Assembly: GCF_016405855.1 (NCBI RefSeq)
Contig: NZ_JAEFCA010000002.1
Location: 186,001 to 250,000, forward strand
Direction: 5' to 3'
Source of the DNA: Flavobacterium sp. IB48
Lineage (GTDB): Bacteria; Bacteroidota; Bacteroidia; Flavobacteriales; Flavobacteriaceae
Length of the DNA stretch: 64,000 nucleotides
Below the pieces are notes generated by a model. That model was not told the DNA's origin. It saw only the letters and a program-made list of their open reading frames with translations, and ran no database searches. Position numbers and translations under genes: made by a program. This document shows positions 18,426 through 27,223 of the stretch, piece by piece (positions within the stretch are counted from its first letter, which is position 1; each line of letters starts with the position of its first letter).

Positions 18426-19814
18426 TTATTGTTTTCTTGCTATTTGTGCCATTAATTCTGCCTCGGTTACTAATTTACCATTTGCATAAGCATTTGCTTG
18501 CATATGGCAAATTCCTCTTCTGATAGGAGAAATTAACTCACATTTAAAGATTAAAGTATCACCTGGCAATACTTTGTGTTTAAATTTAACATTATCAATT
18601 TTCATGAAATATGTCAAATAATTTTCAGGATCTGGAACAGTACTTAACACTAAAATTCCACCTGTTTGAGCCATTGCTTCAACAATTAATACACCTGGCA
18701 TAACTGGAGCTTCTGGAAAGTGACCAACGAAGAAATTCTCGTTCATGGTAACATTTTTCAATCCTACTACGTGACGATCAGACATTTCGATAATTCTGTC
18801 AATTAACAAGAATGGAGGTCTGTGAGGCAGCATAGACATGATTTTATGAATATCCATCAATGGTTCTTGATGCAAATCATAAGTAGGAACATGATTTCTC
18901 TGCTCTATCTTGATAATTTTTGCTAATTTTTTAGCAAACTGAGTGTTTACAAAGTGTCCTGGTTTGTTAGCAATAATTTTTCCTTGGATACGAACTCCAA
19001 TTAAAGATAAATCTCCAATTACATCTAGCAATTTATGTCTTGCTGCTTCGTTTGGATAGTGCAAAGTCAAGTTATCTAAAACTCCGTTTGGTTTAACTGA
19101 AATCTCTTCTTTACCAAACGCTTTCTTTAAATTCTCCATTGTAGACTCAGAGATTTCTTTATCTACATACACAATTGCATTGTTTAAATCTCCACCTTTA
19201 ATAAGTCCGTGCTCTAACAAAGACTCTAATTCGTGAAGGAAACTAAAAGTTCTAGAACTCGCAATTTCAGATTTAAAATCTGCTAAACTTTTTAAAGTAG
19301 CATTTTGAGTACCTAAAACTTTAGTACCAAAATCTACCATAGTTGTTACTTGATATTCGTCGCTAGGCATAACAAGAATTTCGCTTCCAGTAGCTTCATC
19401 TGTAAAAGAAATTACTTCTTTAACTACGTAAACATTTCTGCTTGCATCTTGTTCTTCAATTCCAGCTTTCTCTATCGCTTCAACAAAATATTTTGATGAA
19501 CCATCCATAATTGGTAGTTCAGAGGCATTCAATTCAATAATAACATTATCCAAATCACAACCAACCACTGCAGCCAAAACGTGTTCTGGTGTTTGAATTT
19601 TTACACCAAGTTTCTCAAGATTTGTTCCTCTTTGAGTATTAACAACATAATTAGCATCAGCTTCAATTACTGGTTGACCTTGCAAATCTACTCTTACAAA
19701 AGTGAAACCATTATTAACGGGTGCAGGTTTAAAAGTCATTGTAACTTCTTTTCCAGTGTGTAAACCAACTCCTGTTAGCGAAATTTCATTTTTGATGGTC
19801 TTCTGTTTAACCAT
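18426..19814 (-). CDS. lpxC/fabZ: Bifunctional LpxC deacetylase / FabZ dehydratase fusion
   Basis: A fused protein of about 462 residues. The LpxC half (about 1-305) removes the acetyl group from UDP-3-O-acyl-GlcNAc; its zinc motif is seen in [10 protein letters not shown] and in the later [15 protein letters not shown]. The FabZ half (about 315-462) dehydrates 3-hydroxyacyl-ACP, with [13 protein letters not shown] and the [13 protein letters not shown] segment containing the catalytic His. The fusion is normal for Bacteroidota and couples acyl supply to lipid A synthesis. I chose ATG 19814 ([17 protein letters not shown]); an in-frame ATG at 19823 would add three residues. The start overlaps the lpxD stop, so translation is coupled. 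Confidence 0.95.
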   Translation of the reverse strand: MVKQKTIKNEISLTGVGLHTGKEVTMTFKPAPVNNGFTFVRVDLQGQPVIEADANYVVNTQRGTNLEKLGVKIQTPEHVLAAVVGCDLDNVIIELNASELPIMDGSSKYFVEAIEKAGIEEQDASRNVYVVKEVISFTDEATGSEILVMPSDEYQVTTMVDFGTKVLGTQNATLKSLADFKSEIASSRTFSFLHELESLLEHGLIKGGDLNNAIVYVDKEISESTMENLKKAFGKEEISVKPNGVLDNLTLHYPNEAARHKLLDVIGDLSLIGVRIQGKIIANKPGHFVNTQFAKKLAKIIKIEQRNHVPTYDLHQEPLMDIHKIMSMLPHRPPFLLIDRIIEMSDRHVVGLKNVTMNENFFVGHFPEAPVMPGVLIVEAMAQTGGILVLSTVPDPENYLTYFMKIDNVKFKHKVLPGDTLIFKCELISPIRRGICHMQANAYANGKLVTEAELMAQIARKQ

Positions 19815-20850
19815 TATTTCCATTTTTTGGGTTTATTATTTGTTTTTTTAATTCTTCAACTTCAGCCACAATTTTAGGCAGATTCTTAAAATGAACATAC
19901 GATTTATTAAAATCACTATATCCAAGTGATGGCGAACCTTGTAAAACTTCACCATCTTTAATGTTTCTTGAAACGCCAGACTGTGCCTGAACTCTAACAT
20001 TATTGCCAATTGTTAAATGGCCTACTATACCAACTTGTCCTCCAATCATACAGTTCTCGCCAATTTTTGTAGAACCTGCTACCCCACTTTGAGCAGCTAT
20101 CACAGTATTTTTTCCAATTTCTACATTGTGAGCAATCTGAATTTGATTGTCTAATTTAACCCCTTTTCTAATTATTGTAGAACCAAGGGTTGCTCTGTCG
20201 ATTGTAGTATTTGCACCAATATCTACGTTATCCTCAATAATAACATTACCAATTTGTGGTACTTTACTATATTCTCCATCTTCATTTGGAGCAAATCCAA
20301 AACCATCAGCACCGATAATAACACCAGAATGAACAGTACAATTGTTTCCTATTACAGTTTCTGAATAGATTTTTGCACCAGCAAAGATGAATACATTATC
20401 ACCAATAGTAACATTGTCACCAATAAAACTATTTGGATATATTTTCACATTATTGCCCAAAACTACATTTTGTCCAATATAACTAAAACTTCCCAAATAT
20501 AAATTTTCTCCATATTTGGTTCCTTCAGACATAAATGACTGAGGCTCGATACCTGTTTTATTTAATTTTACTTGATTATAAAAATGTAAAAGTTTAGAAA
20601 ACGCTGCATAAGCATCTTCCACTTTAATAAGTGTAGTAGTAATTTCCTGTTCTGGAATAAAGCTATCATTAACAATTGTTACTGTCGCTTTTGTAGTATA
20701 TATATAATTGATATACTTTGGATTAGCCAAAAAAGTAAGCGACCCTTCGTCCCCTTCTTCGATTTTAGAAAGCTTAGAAACTTCTGCATTGGGATTCCCA
20801 ACAACTTCTCCTTCTAAAATTCCTGCTATTTGTTCTGCTGTAAATTTCAT
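19807..20850 (-). CDS. lpxD: UDP-3-O-acylglucosamine N-acyltransferase
   Basis: A 347-residue protein: N-terminal uridine-binding domain (about 1-100, with [18 protein letters not shown]) and hexapeptide left-handed helix (about 105-320). Catalytic His lies in [14 protein letters not shown]. It adds the second 3-hydroxyacyl chain in lipid A synthesis. First gene of the lpxD, lpxC-fabZ, lpxA, efp run. A TAnnTTTG box lies only 5 bp before the ATG, which would give an almost leaderless message. Confidence 0.95.
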   Translation of the reverse strand: MKFTAEQIAGILEGEVVGNPNAEVSKLSKIEEGDEGSLTFLANPKYINYIYTTKATVTIVNDSFIPEQEITTTLIKVEDAYAAFSKLLHFYNQVKLNKTGIEPQSFMSEGTKYGENLYLGSFSYIGQNVVLGNNVKIYPNSFIGDNVTIGDNVFIFAGAKIYSETVIGNNCTVHSGVIIGADGFGFAPNEDGEYSKVPQIGNVIIEDNVDIGANTTIDRATLGSTIIRKGVKLDNQIQIAHNVEIGKNTVIAAQSGVAGSTKIGENCMIGGQVGIVGHLTIGNNVRVQAQSGVSRNIKDGEVLQGSPSLGYSDFNKSYVHFKNLPKIVAEVEELKKQIINPKNGNNG

Positions 20851-20855
20851 CGCGA

Positions 20856-20863
20856 CAAAAATA
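20856..20863 (-). promoter_or_regulatory. Possible -7 box of lpxD promoter
   Basis: Minus-strand TATTTTTG, matching TAnnTTTG, ends 5 bp before ATG 20850. No -33 TTG found at 17-19 bp. If used, the transcript would be leaderless or nearly so. Confidence 0.35.
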
Positions 20864-20889
20864 TAAAAAATAGGTTTTAAATGTTAATT

Positions 20890-22119
20890 TTATATAAGTT
20901 GTTTTGGGAAACAGATATAATATTTTGTCACCAATTTAGATAACGATTTCAAATTCAGTTGGTCAGAAGCTTCAACAACATCTTCAATTGTTTTATCTTT
21001 TTTCAAAATACGAATAGGTTCTGCTTCCTTACTATAGGCTTGGTTTTTAATTTTACCTCTAAAAATAAAATATCCTGCATCTAATTGCGAAATATGATGC
21101 TTATTAGCAAACTGCTCTTTTAAAGATTGAGATTCTTCCATAGAAACTTTCTCAGCGCTCATTTTAATTTTAAGCAAATCTCTGTTAATTATCATTTTGC
21201 TTAAAGTGCTTAAAACGAAATCGTCTTGTCTCTGCCAAGCTTTTAAAGCGCTAATAATATCAAAATCATCCAATTGAGAAAACAAGTCGAGCTTTTCGGC
21301 ATCAAAATTTTCTAGAGTTATTTTATTATGCATAAAATAAGAAAGAGGCTCACTGCAAGGAAGATCTAATCCTTTCAAAACCAATTCTTTTGCTCTTTTT
21401 AAGACTTTCATTAAAATCAATTCGGCAACCAAACTTGTTTTATGCAAATAAGCTTGCCAGTACATTAATCTCCTAGAAAGCAGAAATTTTTCTACAGAAT
21501 AAATTCCTTTTTCTTCAATTACTAAAACATCATTTTCAACATTCATCATCTGAATCAATCGTTCAGAGTTTACATTTCCTTCAGCAACACCTGTATAAAA
21601 ACTATCTCGTTTCAAGTAATCCATTCGATCCATATCCAACTGACTTGAAATCAATTGCAACATGAATTTTCTATGGTATTCACCTTTAAAAACCTGAATC
21701 GCCAAACTTAATCTTCCGTCAAATTCTTCATTTAACTGATTCATAAATAATAGTGAAATGGCTTCGTGGTGCACATCTTCAACAATACTTTTTTCCATCG
21801 CATGAGAAAACGGCCCATGCCCTATATCATGAAGCAAAATTGCTATTAAAAGCGCATTTTCTTCTTCTTCAGAAATCACAACCTCTTTAAAACGAAGCGT
21901 GTCAATAGCTTTTTTCATCAAATGCATACATCCTAATGCATGATGAAAACGAGTATGATTCGCTCCTGGATACACCAAATACGATAATCCCATCTGTGAA
22001 ATACGTCGTAGACGCTGAAAATAAGGATGCTGAATTAGATCGTAAACCAGCTCATTCGGAATCGTAATGAAGCCATATATAGGATCGTTGAATATTTTTA
22101 ATTTATTGATCTGAGTCAC
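20890..22119 (-). CDS. HD-domain phosphohydrolase
   Basis: A 409-residue HD-superfamily hydrolase of the type seen in dNTP triphosphohydrolases (COG1078-like). Metal ligands are visible: H55-x3-H59 region in GANHTRFHHALG, H97-D98 in LLHDIGHGPFSHAME, and a later conserved SQLDMDRMDYLKRDS segment. It should act on nucleotide phosphates in the cytoplasm; the exact substrate is not determined by sequence. It is transcribed away from porX across a 223 bp gap, an association worth noting because PorX also acts on nucleotides. Confidence 0.85.
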   Translation of the reverse strand: MTQINKLKIFNDPIYGFITIPNELVYDLIQHPYFQRLRRISQMGLSYLVYPGANHTRFHHALGCMHLMKKAIDTLRFKEVVISEEEENALLIAILLHDIGHGPFSHAMEKSIVEDVHHEAISLLFMNQLNEEFDGRLSLAIQVFKGEYHRKFMLQLISSQLDMDRMDYLKRDSFYTGVAEGNVNSERLIQMMNVENDVLVIEEKGIYSVEKFLLSRRLMYWQAYLHKTSLVAELILMKVLKRAKELVLKGLDLPCSEPLSYFMHNKITLENFDAEKLDLFSQLDDFDIISALKAWQRQDDFVLSTLSKMIINRDLLKIKMSAEKVSMEESQSLKEQFANKHHISQLDAGYFIFRGKIKNQAYSKEAEPIRILKKDKTIEDVVEASDQLNLKSLSKLVTKYYICFPKQLI

Positions 22120-22142
22120 AGTCTCGTTATTTTTTTGGTCAA

Positions 22143-22150
22143 CAAATATA
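22143..22150 (-). promoter_or_regulatory. Possible -7 box of the HD hydrolase gene
   Basis: Minus-strand TATATTTG, 23 bp before the ATG. No -33 element at the right distance. Confidence 0.3.
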
Positions 22151-22264
22151 AGTAAATAAGTATAAAGAGCTCGGTGTTTTTTATTTAAAAATCACACTCT
22201 AAAATATGATGATTATCAATAAAATACATTAAAAAATGTTAAATTTCAAAATAAAATCATGGTT

Positions 22265-22272
22265 TAACTTTG
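22265..22272 (+). promoter_or_regulatory. Possible -7 box of porX
   Basis: TAACTTTG, matching TAnnTTTG, 70 bp before the porX ATG. No -33 TTG at the right distance. Confidence 0.3.
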
Positions 22273-22342
22273 GTAATTTTATACTATTTTTAATACTTTT
22301 TAAGTTCTATAACTTTAAATTGCAGTAAAATTAAATTGATTT

Positions 22343-23896
22343 ATGGATAAGATAAAGATACTTTGGGTCGACGATGAAATCGATCTTTTAAAACCCCACA
22401 TATTATTTCTAGAAAAAAAGAATTACGAAGTTACTACTTGCAATAACGGCCTTGATGCGATTGCGTTGTTTGAAGAAGATAATTTTGATATTGTTTTTCT
22501 AGATGAAAACATGCCTGGAATGAGCGGATTAGAAACGCTTTCTGAAATGAAAGAAAAAAAATCAGCGATTCCGATGATTATGATCACCAAAAGCGAGGAA
22601 GAATACATTATGGAAGAAGCCATTGGTTCTAAAATCGCCGATTATTTGATTAAACCCGTAAATCCGAACCAAATTCTATTGAGTTTGAAGAAAAATCTAG
22701 ATGATTCGAGATTAATCACCGAAAAAACCACTTTAGATTATCAGAAAGAATTTAGAAAGATTTCGATGGAATTGGCAATGGTTAATTCATACGAAGATTG
22801 GATTGAATTGTACAAAAAATTGCTTTTTTGGGAATTAAAACTAGAAGACATCAATGATACAGCGATGATCGAAATTTTAGAATCCCAAAAAGTTGAAGCG
22901 AATTCGCAATTCGGAAAATATATCGAAAGAAATTACGAAGATTGGTTTGCACCAAAAGCAGATAAACCGATTCAATCTAATACTTTGTTTAAAGAATTAG
23001 TAGTTCCAGAAATTAAAAAGAAAGACAAACCAATCCTTTTTGTTGTAATTGATAACCTTCGTTACGATCAATGGAAAGCTTTTGAAGGTGTAATTTCAAA
23101 CTATTACAAACTAGAAAAAGAAGTTCCGTACTACTCCATTCTTCCAACAGCAACTCAATATGCTAGAAATTCTATTTTTTCTGGTTTAATGCCTCTAGAA
23201 ATGGAAAAACAATTTCCTGAATATTGGAAAAACGATGTAGAAGACGGAGGAAAAAACCTTTATGAAGCAGAGTTTTTATCGGCTCAGTTAAAACGTTTAG
23301 GTTTAAACATTAAAGAAGATTATTTCAAAATCACCAATTATGCTGGCGGAAAAAAGTTAGCCGAAAACTTTAAAGCTTTAAAAGGAAATGACTTAGTAAC
23401 TGTTGTTTACAATTTCGTTGATATGCTTTCGCATGCTAAAACCGAAATGGAAGTAGTAAAAGAATTAGCTTCTGATGATAAAGCGTATCGTTCTTTAACC
23501 TTAAGCTGGTTTAAAAATTCTCCTTTATTAGAAATTATCCAACAGGCACAACTTTTAGGCTTTAAACTTATCTTAACAACAGACCACGGAACAATTAATG
23601 TAAAAAATCCGTCGAAAGTTGTGGGTGATAAAAATACAAGTCTAAATTTGCGTTATAAAACTGGACGTAGTTTAACATACGAGCAAAAAGATGTTTATGT
23701 AGTAAAAGAGCCTAAAACCATTGGCTTACCTGCAATAAACATGAGCAGTTCGTTTATTTTTGCCAAAAATGATTTTTTCTTGGCTTACGTAAACAACTAC
23801 AATCATTATGTGAGCTATTACAAAAACACCTACCAACACGGAGGAATTTCGTTAGAAGAAATGATTATTCCGTTTTTGGTATTTAACCCGAAATAA
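22343..23896 (+). CDS. porX: PorX-type response regulator with PglZ phosphodiesterase domain
   Basis: A 517-residue protein. Residues 1-120 are a receiver domain (D10, D11, phospho-acceptor Asp54 in VFLDENMPG, Lys104). A helical linker (about 125-220) joins an alkaline-phosphatase-like PglZ domain: metal or nucleophile motifs IDN (Asp237), TATQ (Thr271), and TTDHGT near 413-418. In Porphyromonas and Flavobacterium, PorX with its histidine kinase PorY controls type IX secretion genes, and the PglZ domain hydrolyses oligoadenylates. No DNA-binding domain is present. PorY is not in this window. A gap with an inverted repeat separates it from tsaE. Confidence 0.93.
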   Translation: MDKIKILWVDDEIDLLKPHILFLEKKNYEVTTCNNGLDAIALFEEDNFDIVFLDENMPGMSGLETLSEMKEKKSAIPMIMITKSEEEYIMEEAIGSKIADYLIKPVNPNQILLSLKKNLDDSRLITEKTTLDYQKEFRKISMELAMVNSYEDWIELYKKLLFWELKLEDINDTAMIEILESQKVEANSQFGKYIERNYEDWFAPKADKPIQSNTLFKELVVPEIKKKDKPILFVVIDNLRYDQWKAFEGVISNYYKLEKEVPYYSILPTATQYARNSIFSGLMPLEMEKQFPEYWKNDVEDGGKNLYEAEFLSAQLKRLGLNIKEDYFKITNYAGGKKLAENFKALKGNDLVTVVYNFVDMLSHAKTEMEVVKELASDDKAYRSLTLSWFKNSPLLEIIQQAQLLGFKLILTTDHGTINVKNPSKVVGDKNTSLNLRYKTGRSLTYEQKDVYVVKEPKTIGLPAINMSSSFIFAKNDFFLAYVNNYNHYVSYYKNTYQHGGISLEEMIIPFLVFNPK

Positions 23897-23945
23897 AAGC
23901 TTTAAGTCGCAGTTTTCAATTTTGAATTTAAATAAAATAATTCTT

Positions 23946-24006
23946 GCCACAGATTTTACAGATCAATATTGATTTGAAAATCCTTTTTAATCTTTTAATC
24001 TGTGGC
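23946..24006. repeat. Inverted repeat GCCACAGATT / AATCTGTGGC
   Basis: A perfect 10 bp inverted repeat (23946-23955 with 23997-24006) around a loop that itself has repeated CAGATT-like words (9 bp apart). It stands between porX and tsaE. Confidence 0.65.
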
Positions 24007-24062
24007 ATTTAAAAAATAATTCGCCAAAATTTGCGAAATTCGTGGCAAAAAAACAAACAACA

Positions 24063-24470
24063 ATGAACATCGTTTTTTCATTAGATCAAATTCAAGAAGT
24101 TGCCGAGCAGATTATAGCTTCAAACCCTAAAAAAATCATTCTTTTTAATGGTGAAATGGGAGTTGGGAAAACTACTTTAATCAAACAACTATGCAAAAGT
24201 TTAGGAGTTCAAGATGCAACAAGCAGTCCGACTTTTTCTCTTGTAAACGAATACAAAACTTCTAGTAATCAAACCGTTTATCACTTTGATTTTTATAGAT
24301 TAAACAAAGAAACCGAAGCGCTAGATATGGGCGTTGACGATTATTTGTATTCTGGAAATTGGTGTTTTATCGAATGGTCTGAAAAAATTGCGAGTCTAAT
24401 CCCAGAAGAACATTCTACAATAAACATAGAATTGCTTGCTGATGGAAAAAGAGAACTAAATTTAGTTTAA
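24063..24470 (+). CDS. tsaE: tRNA threonylcarbamoyladenosine biosynthesis ATPase TsaE
   Basis: A 135-residue P-loop ATPase needed, with TsaB/TsaC/TsaD, for the t6A modification of tRNA. Walker A is GEMGVGKT (30-37); TSSPTFSLVNEY and HFDFYRL are family motifs, and the Walker B-like CFIEWSEKI follows. I start it at ATG 24063: an in-frame GTG at 24042 would add MAKKQTT, but those bases belong to the upstream repeat-like sequence. The t6A partner Sua5/TsaC is encoded in the same window at 35921-36541. Confidence 0.92.
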   Translation: MNIVFSLDQIQEVAEQIIASNPKKIILFNGEMGVGKTTLIKQLCKSLGVQDATSSPTFSLVNEYKTSSNQTVYHFDFYRLNKETEALDMGVDDYLYSGNWCFIEWSEKIASLIPEEHSTINIELLADGKRELNLV

Positions 24471-24512
24471 AACCTATATAAATAATCGTAAAAAGAAAAA
24501 TTCACCTCTTTA

Positions 24513-24547
24513 TTGACAGGTATAATATTTCTTAACTTTTATCTTTG
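24513..24547 (+). promoter_or_regulatory. Possible promoter of ald
   Basis: TTG at 24513-24515 and TATCTTTG at 24540-24547; the -7 box matches well but the spacer (24 bp) is long. Confidence 0.4.
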
Positions 24548-24620
24548 AGTATTAGCAGAATTTTTACATTAATTTTAAAACTTTTTACGTAATTTGTACT
24601 CTTAATTTTTTGCATTATCC

Positions 24621-25820
24621 ATGTCAATCACGTTAACTCCATTTACAAAACAACAATTAATACCGCAGGAAGAAAAACTTGAGGTTGGTCGTTTTAAAAG
24701 AGAACTTTTTATAGGAATTCCTAAAGAAACAAGTTACCAAGAACGTCGTATCTGTCTCACGCCCGATGCTGTAAATTCCTTAACTTACGCAGGTCACCGC
24801 GTTATGATTGAATCTGGAGCAGGAGAATGCTCGAGTTATACAGACAAAGAATATGCAGATGCAGGAGCAGAAATTACAAAAGACACCAAAAGGGTTTTTG
24901 GTTGTCCATTTCTACTAAAAGTAGAACCTCCAACTTTGGCTGAAATCGAAATGATAAATCCCGAAACGGTTATTATTTCTGCGATTCAGCTAAAAACTAA
25001 AAAGAAATCTTACTTCGAAGCTTTAGCTCAAAAGAAAATTACAGCATTAGCTTTTGAATATATTAAAGACGAAGACGGATCTTATCCTGCTGTAAAATCT
25101 TTAAGCGAAATCGCCGGAACTGCCTCAATACTTATTGCTGCAGAATTAATGATCACAGATGAATTTGGAAAAGGACTTTTATTTGGAAACATTACAGGCG
25201 TTCCTCCTACCGAAGTTGTGATTTTAGGAGCTGGAACTGTTGGCGAATTTGCAGCAAAAACCGCTATTGGATTAGGCGCAAATGTTAAGGTTTTCGATAA
25301 CTCAATTACAAAACTACGTCGTCTTCAAAACAATTTAAATCAAAGAATTTTCACTTCTACCATACAGCAAAAAGGTTTATTAAAGGCTTTAAGACGTTGT
25401 GACGTAGCGATTGGAGCAATGCGTGGAAAAGAGCGTTGTCCGATTGTTGTGAACGAAACAATGGTAGAACATATGAAAAAAGGCGCTGTAATTGTTGACG
25501 TTAGTATTGATACTGGTGGCTGTTTCGAAACTTCAGAAGTAACTACTCATGAAAAACCAACATTTATAAAAAGCAATGTTTTACACTATTGTGTGCCAAA
25601 TATACCATCTCGTTATTCCAAAACTGCTTCATTATCAATAAGTAATATCTTAACACCTTACCTGCATCAGATAGCCGAAGATGGTGGTATTGAAAGTGCA
25701 ATTCGATGCAATAAAGGCCTTAAAAATGGCATTTATCTTTATCACGGAATTCTAACAAATAAAGCAATTGGCGACTGGTTCGATTTGCCAGACAACGATA
25801 TTAATTTACTTGTATTTTAA
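24621..25820 (+). CDS. ald: Alanine dehydrogenase family protein
   Basis: A 399-residue member of the alanine dehydrogenase / pyridine nucleotide transhydrogenase family. N-terminal domain with IGIPKETSYQERRICLTP (residues 31-48), catalytic-type segment PFLLKVEPP, and a Rossmann NAD-binding part with ILGAGTVGEFAAKTA near 201-215. The reaction expected is L-alanine + NAD + water to pyruvate + ammonia + NADH. The first 28 residues precede the usual family start and are typical of the Flavobacterium version. The transhydrogenase alternative is not supported because no membrane domain or beta subunit gene is near. Confidence 0.82.
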   Translation: MSITLTPFTKQQLIPQEEKLEVGRFKRELFIGIPKETSYQERRICLTPDAVNSLTYAGHRVMIESGAGECSSYTDKEYADAGAEITKDTKRVFGCPFLLKVEPPTLAEIEMINPETVIISAIQLKTKKKSYFEALAQKKITALAFEYIKDEDGSYPAVKSLSEIAGTASILIAAELMITDEFGKGLLFGNITGVPPTEVVILGAGTVGEFAAKTAIGLGANVKVFDNSITKLRRLQNNLNQRIFTSTIQQKGLLKALRRCDVAIGAMRGKERCPIVVNETMVEHMKKGAVIVDVSIDTGGCFETSEVTTHEKPTFIKSNVLHYCVPNIPSRYSKTASLSISNILTPYLHQIAEDGGIESAIRCNKGLKNGIYLYHGILTNKAIGDWFDLPDNDINLLVF

Positions 25821-25841
25821 GGGAACTTTAATGTACCTTTG
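25810..25841 (+). promoter_or_regulatory. Promoter for the 124-residue membrane-anchored protein
   Basis: TTG at 25810-25812 and TACCTTTG at 25834-25841 (21 bp spacer), 15 bp before ATG 25857. It overlaps the end of ald, which argues for separate transcription. Confidence 0.5.
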
Positions 25842-25856
25842 CAAAAATTTTATTTC

Positions 25857-26231
25857 ATGAAGTTCGTACACCGTTTTGCATATTACCTGATTGGTCTCGT
25901 TATGGGATGTTTTATTGTATCAGGATTTTTTATCGGAAAAGATACCCGATGCAATTATTTTCCAAATGCCAGAGTTTTAAACAATCTTAGAACAAAACCT
26001 TTTCAATATTCTCCAAAAGCCGTTCAGACTTTAAGTGAAAAATGGGTTGACACGGCAGATGTCAAAAACACATTAACTTATGGAGATGTCGATTTTGACC
26101 AAAGCAATGTTCCATTCAAAAAAGGAAAGCTTTATATTATTGAAGGAAAAACAGTAAAAAATCAGGAAATTATTCTAAAAGTGGTGAATTACGAAAACAA
26201 AGCCGTTTTAGAAGAAATTGTAAAAAAATAA
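25857..26231 (+). CDS. Small membrane-anchored protein, DUF4258-like
   Basis: A 124-residue protein with one N-terminal membrane segment (about 6-26, FAYYLIGLVMGCFIVSGFFIG), then a soluble part with NARVLNNLR, WVDTADVKNTLTYGDVDFDQS and IILKVVNYENKAVLEEI. The pattern recalls DUF4258-type proteins that follow alanine dehydrogenase in related genomes; this is from memory of the family and not certain. Start: ATG 25857; an in-frame TTG at 25839 would lie inside the promoter box. Function unknown. Confidence 0.6.
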   Translation: MKFVHRFAYYLIGLVMGCFIVSGFFIGKDTRCNYFPNARVLNNLRTKPFQYSPKAVQTLSEKWVDTADVKNTLTYGDVDFDQSNVPFKKGKLYIIEGKTVKNQEIILKVVNYENKAVLEEIVKK

Positions 26232-26240
26232 AAAAATAAA

Positions 26241-26287
26241 AATCTTTTGTTTCTCGCAGATTTTGCAGATCCAAAAGATTTTTTTTA
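26241..26287 (+). terminator. Terminator after the DUF4258-like gene
   Basis: AATCTTTTG (26241-26249) pairs with CAAAAGATT (26272-26280), followed by T7. The 22 nt loop carries repeated GCAGAT words. Confidence 0.7.
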
Positions 26288-26304
26288 CCCTCAAATATTT
26301 CTCG

Positions 26305-26368
26305 CAAAGTCACAAAGACACAAAGTAAAAGCTTTGCACCTTTGTCACTCTGAAACTTTGCAACTTTA
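26305..26368. repeat. 8-bp-period CAAAG array with inverted CTTTG arm
   Basis: CAAAG starts at 26305, 26313 and 26321; CTTTG (with variants) at 26332, 26340, 26348, 26356 and 26364. Both arms keep an exact 8 bp period and can fold on each other. The array lies between the plus-strand gene and the ung stop codon. Confidence 0.8.
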
Positions 26369-26373
26369 AAAAA

Positions 26374-27039
26374 TTACCATTCAATTTCTTTCAATCCTTT
26401 AGATTTCAAGAATTCATTTGTTTTGCTAAAATGTTTATTTCCAAACCAGAAACCTCTATTGGCACTTAACGGAGAAGGATGTCCCGATTTTAAAATATGA
26501 TGTTTTGAAGCGTCAATTAAAGTCGCTTTCTTTTGAGCAAAACCTCCCCAAAGTAAAAAGACAACATTTTCTTTTTCAGCAGAAATTTGTTTGATCACGG
26601 CATCAGTGAATTTCTCCCAACCTTTTCCTTGGTGGCTCCCTGCTTCAGATTGTCTAACAGTTAAAGTAGCATTTAAAAGAAAAACGCCTTGATCTGCCCA
26701 ACGCTCTAAATTACCCGTATTAGGCATTGGTATATTGAAATCATCCTGAATTTCTTTAAATATATTTTGAAGCGATGGCGGAAACGGAATTCCATCATTT
26801 ACAGAAAAACATAATCCATTTGCTTGATTTGGCCCATGATAAGGATCTTGCCCGATAATAACCACTTTAACTTCATCAAAATGACAATGGTCAAAAGCTG
26901 AAAAAATTTGACTCCCTTTTGGATAACAAACTTTTGTTGCGTATTCCGTTTTTACAAATTCAATTAAATCGTTGAAATATGGTTTTTCGAATTCTTCATT
27001 CAAAACTGGTTTCCAAGAAGAATGCATTTTTACGTCCAT
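26374..27039 (-). CDS. ung: Uracil-DNA glycosylase
   Basis: A 221-residue family 1 enzyme that removes uracil from DNA at the start of base excision repair. The water-activating loop GQDPYHGP is at 63-70 (Asp65), VFLLWGGFAQKK gives the uracil pocket strand, and the DNA intercalation loop HPSPLSANRGFWFGNKHF is near the C-terminus. Full length. It is convergent with the preceding gene and divergent from mutS2. Confidence 0.96.
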   Translation of the reverse strand: MDVKMHSSWKPVLNEEFEKPYFNDLIEFVKTEYATKVCYPKGSQIFSAFDHCHFDEVKVVIIGQDPYHGPNQANGLCFSVNDGIPFPPSLQNIFKEIQDDFNIPMPNTGNLERWADQGVFLLNATLTVRQSEAGSHQGKGWEKFTDAVIKQISAEKENVVFLLWGGFAQKKATLIDASKHHILKSGHPSPLSANRGFWFGNKHFSKTNEFLKSKGLKEIEW

Positions 27040-27149
27040 AATTTTTTTTATGCGAATTTCAGAAATTATTACTTAAAATCATATTTACTAAAAAGAAAAA
27101 TATCAAAAGTCAAAAAACAAAAATTAAAACGATAGCAAAGAAAAAAACT

Positions 27150-27184
27150 CATAATTCATAATTCATAATTCACAATTGATGAAT
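27150..27184. repeat. 7-bp-period CATAATT array
   Basis: CATAATT at 27150, 27157 and 27164, then CACAATT at 27171 and GATGAAT at 27178: a tandem 7 bp repeat that decays toward the mutS2 promoter. Confidence 0.75.
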
Positions 27185-27191
27185 GTTTTCG

Positions 27192-27199
27192 TACTTTTG
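27192..27199 (+). promoter_or_regulatory. Possible -7 box of mutS2
   Basis: TACTTTTG matches TAnnTTTG, 24 bp before the ATG. The nearest TTG (27176) is too close; the repeat array occupies the -33 zone. Confidence 0.4.
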
Positions 27200-27223
27200 C
27201 TTTTGCTTTCATAAAGAAATTAA

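Noticed and set aside
24042..24062. GTG start for tsaE
   Set aside because: It would add residues encoded by a repeat-like upstream segment; the ATG at 24063 fits the family's N-terminus.
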